Assembly (NCBI GenBank): GCA_944472155.2
Contig: OX235279.1
Location: 178,601,868 to 178,665,867 of the forward strand
Reading direction: 5' to 3'
Length of the DNA: 64,000 nucleotides
DNA from: Trichobilharzia szidati
Taxonomy: Eukaryota; Platyhelminthes; Trematoda; Strigeidida; Schistosomatidae
In this document: positions 60,530 to 64,000 of the stretch, piece after piece
Numbering within the stretch: the stretch's first letter is position 1
Layout of the letters: every line of letters starts with the position of its first letter
Notes under the pieces: model-generated
The model's database searches: none
Seen by the model: the letters and a program-made list of their open reading frames with translations, nothing else
What the model was told of the DNA's origin: nothing
Translations under genes and position numbers: made by a program

Positions 60530-63146
60530 ACTCATACTTCACACCCTCGCCCTGAATTACCAATCACTTCACTTCATAGAGATAGATAAATGGGGATAAA
60601 ATACAGTTGATTATGCACCACACACACGTGTCCTGCAAGTTATACTAGGAAAGTAATGCACATCGATATTTTAACAGCCACCTCAGGAAGTCCAACTCGA
60701 GTATTATCAGATGTGACGGTTGCTGTGAAAGCATCACAGGTGACGTTTCCCTTCTGAAACGTCTGTATCACGAACAGCCACATACGAGACGAAGAAGTGG
60801 ATATGCAGGTGTTCATGTGAGTGAGGACTACGACTACAACCCGTGGGCGTCTCCATGGATTCCTGCTCCAACTGCTTCCACCTGAAAATCTAGGTAATGT
60901 ATTCAGGTCTCTCTCCCCCACTCCTACAATCCTTTCGTCCCATAACATAGTTACTACGTGAAAGACGTCTTCCAGATAGCTGAATTCTAACTTCACTGGA
61001 CATTGGATGAAAATGTGCACTAAACATTCAGTCTGTTATGGTGAAATTAAACGAACTCGTCCGAGGAGCTACTTCACGTGCTCCAAACGTTGTTTCACTT
61101 ACGCCTGTTGACCGAGACACACACTGAGACTTAAGTGCGCAGGGCACTTGATGAAAACACCTGAGGCAAGATGTCTGAAGGAGCAATGACGGAGTGGAGC
61201 TATTCATTCGTTTCAAGAAGCAGATTCAAATATTCACTTTCAACACACTCAAGTAGTCAGAAAGCACAACAAATTAACTGCAAGTGCCTATCTAGCCAAC
61301 GAATACAGAGTGAAGGGAGCACTGTGATAAGATTTGGATGAAGAGCGAAAGAAATGTAGAATCAGTCAAGTGTGCAGTGATTTGACTAGCTAGTAGTTCA
61401 CTGCCAATCTCGATGAGGAAGAGGGACAATTGACAAGGCCCTTCAAAGTGAAAGTGGCGGATGGCATCTTGGAGAAGGATCAATGAGGTTGAACACTGAG
61501 TGCAAACAATCATGACCACATGTCCTTTGCAAGAACCAATGTACTCCTCTCTGTCAGCTTTCTACTTATTTGCTAGCCCACACCAAGCATAAAGTGCCAT
61601 AGTGACGGTTCTGTCAATGCGAATTGACTGAGTTATCACATTCAGTGAATTAGTGAGGTTTCCCTTCGGAACAGTTAATGGCTTTGATCCCTCCAATGTG
61701 CATACATGTAGAAACATCCGTATAGGTAGTCTCCGAAATCTGTGTATACGAGTGCACACACAGATATCCGTGAAAATTTACCATTTAATGGTGGGTTAAT
61801 TATGTTGGGCTAGACCCAACGAACAGACACTGCTGATATTCCTCAAAAACCACTGGTACTGAAACTTTGTCGGGACCTGACCACCGTCGAAACATTTGAT
61901 GGCTGGTGCTCCTGTCTGCCTGCTGCCCAACATTTATGCTTCCCATGAAGACGTTTAGCCAGATGGAGTGATCTGGTGTCCCATGAGGAATTAACAACTT
62001 CCGACATTGTCGTTACAATGAATGATTCCCAAATTCACACCGCTCGATAACTAGGGTATGACTGTCATAGAGATTGAAGTCTGTGTCATCACCACGTCCA
62101 GAAAAAATATGTCCATATGCTCGAAACTCTCGACAACTTACACGCAATGGAGAGCGCATCAACCGACCCAGTGGACCAGCTGCAAAGTCCAACAAGCGAA
62201 TTGCCGCCCTACTATGCGCCACTTATATTGTGAATCAAGTAAACAAACAAACGGAGATATTCAATGAACACATGGCGTTGTCGAAATTCAGTGAAAATGA
62301 TCACAATGAGATTACATCTTCATACTGTTCTTTTCCTCAGTGGATCTTTTTTCACCTGTGTACAGCATAACGACATATGTTGACATCAAATGTTTCTTGT
62401 GATTCACGGATTACGATTAAAATCCCCGCTCTAGGACTGGAATGATAAGAGCCTCTGTCAATCGACTTCAGTCAGATACCCGTGTTCATCCAACCGCCTC
62501 GTGAATGAATCACTTCGAGGTGGAGATATAACTTCTTCAGGGAGTCGACTACATGAGTCAGTGATCCGTCGTGATAACTCCTGCCTCAATGTAACATTGT
62601 TTCACCGTCAGCCTTGTCTCCCTCCCAGGTGCGCCCTTCGGGCTATTCTCACTTGGTTTATAAGAGTGCGCCAACTGAACACAGTGCAGCCACCACGTCC
62701 AGGGTCCTCCACACTACCACACGTCTGAGATCTGTCTTGTTCGATCCCCATCTGTAGACGTGAACAAGTCGACTGTTGACAACGAAATGTCTGAAGTTCA
62801 ACTGGATTCACAGATTTTTCGACACCTCACGTGCTGATGGAGGATGCTCCCGACGCTCGACGAGCATATTCGGTTGGGTGATTGCATCGGGCAGCCACAT
62901 TGATGGAAGTGATTAATGCAGCACCTCCATCGCCGACTGAATTCCAATTGAATCCTAAATCAAGGTATACATGCTTAGACTTCGGGAGATTGAAAACTGA
63001 CTACACTAAAGCAGATGTATGTGCACATCGCCACCACCTATATCATAAAATCTCTATCAGTGTGTATTAACAGCCTTTCTTTTCACCCGATCTTTAACTA
63101 TTCACACCAACAGAAATATCAAATTTCACCAACATACAACGAACGT
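60530..63146. repeat. 2617-bp unit, first copy of a direct duplication
   Basis: 60530-61383 repeats almost without change at 63147-64000 (offset 2617; one difference seen in the GTTCATGTGAG/GTTCATATGAG stretch). Minus-strand frames of 60-126 codons lie nearly end to end from 62222 to 60640 and no known domain was recognised. The second copy runs off the window, so the number of units is unknown. Confidence 0.85.
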
Positions 63147-64000
63147 TCTCATACGTCACACCCTCGCCCTGAATTACCAATCACTTCACTTCATAGAGAT
63201 AGATAAATGGGGATAAAATACAGTTGATTATGCACCACACACACGTGTCCTGCAAGTTATACTAGGAAAGTAATGCACATCGATATTTTAACAGCCACCT
63301 CAGGAAGTCCAACTCGAGTATTATCAGATGTGACGGTTGCTGTGAAAGCATCACAGGTGACGTTTCCCTTCTGAAACGTCTGTATCACGAACAGCCACAT
63401 ACGAGACGAAGAAGTGGATATGCAGGTGTTCATATGAGTGAGGACTACGACTACAACCCGTGGGCGTCTCCATGGATTCCTGCTCCAACTGCTTCCACCT
63501 GAAAATCTAGGTAATGTATTCAGGTCTCTCTCCCCCACTCCTACAATCCTTTCGTCCCATAACATAGTTACTACGTGAAAGACGTCTTCCAGATAGCTGA
63601 ATTCTAACTTCACTGGACATTGGATGAAAATGTGCACTAAACATTCAGTCTGTTATGGTGAAATTAAACGAACTCGTCCGAGGAGCTACTTCACGTGCTC
63701 CAAACGTTGTTTCACTTACGCCTGTTGACCGAGACACACACTGAGACTTAAGTGCGCAGGGCACTTGATGAAAACACCTGAGGCAAGATGTCTGAAGGAG
63801 CAATGACGGAGTGGAGCTATTCATTCGTTTCAAGAAGCAGATTCAAATATTCACTTTCAACACACTCAAGTAGTCAGAAAGCACAACAAATTAACTGCAA
63901 GTGCCTATCTAGCCAACGAATACAGAGTGAAGGGAGCACTGTGATAAGATTTGGATGAAGAGCGAAAGAAATGTAGAATCAGTCAAGTGTGCAGTGATTT
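63147..64000. repeat. Second copy of the 2617-bp unit (cut by window end)
   Basis: Starts near CTCATACGTCACACCCTCGC. The same minus frames recur at 63637-63257 and 63833-63645 as in the first copy (61020-60640, 61216-61028). Confidence 0.85.

Noticed and set aside
60640..61020. A real 126-codon gene on the minus strand
   Set aside because: Present in both copies of the duplication, but no recognisable domain, start context or splice support; kept only as part of an unknown repeat unit.

Overview
This window looks like nuclear DNA of a blood fluke (genus Schistosoma or a close trematode). The genes have short coding exons with GT-AG introns. The introns and spacers are full of repeats typical of schistosomes: RTE-like and CR1-like non-LTR retrotransposons, Penelope-like elements with a GIY-YIG domain, a Merlin (ISXO2-type) DNA transposon, tRNA-headed SINEs, and decayed Sm-alpha-like repeats with hammerhead-ribozyme remnants. 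I cannot fix the species from the sequence alone. No bacterial, viral or CRISPR features were seen.

Two host genes are convincing, and they converge. On the + strand, seven exons from 1710 to 32038 encode the C-terminal part of an alanyl-tRNA synthetase, most like the mitochondrial form (AARS2). They cover the editing domain, with its HxxxH and CxxxH zinc ligands, and a divergent C-terminal region. The upstream aminoacylation exons lie outside the window. On the - strand, eight exons from about 60091 down to 46408 encode the DNA-damage checkpoint kinase CHK1: kinase domain, SQ cluster and KA1-like C-terminus. All exon phases join cleanly in both genes.

Region by region. 1-1700: decayed repeats and a short LTR element with a large internal deletion. 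1700-32040: AARS2 exons, with introns carrying RTE, PLE, Merlin, Sm-alpha-like and SINE copies and one nearly complete RTE-like element (20.7-24.4 kb, - strand). 32040-46400: the spacer between the two genes, dominated by a 9.7-kb tandem array of a 1417-bp unit made from a broken reverse-transcriptase segment, followed by a CR1-like fragment. 46400-60130: CHK1, with RTE, PLE and SINE insertions in its introns. 60530-64000: a segment repeated almost exactly at a 2617-bp offset, containing only decayed reading frames of unknown origin.

The most notable points are the tandem array of RT fragments with copy-specific variants, one dispersed fragment that shares those variants, CHK1's conserved SQ cluster combined with an HRD-to-HLD change and a GC-AG intron, a PLE copy bounded by inverted long repeats, hammerhead remnants in Sm-alpha-like repeats, and the uncharacterised 2.6-kb duplicated unit.
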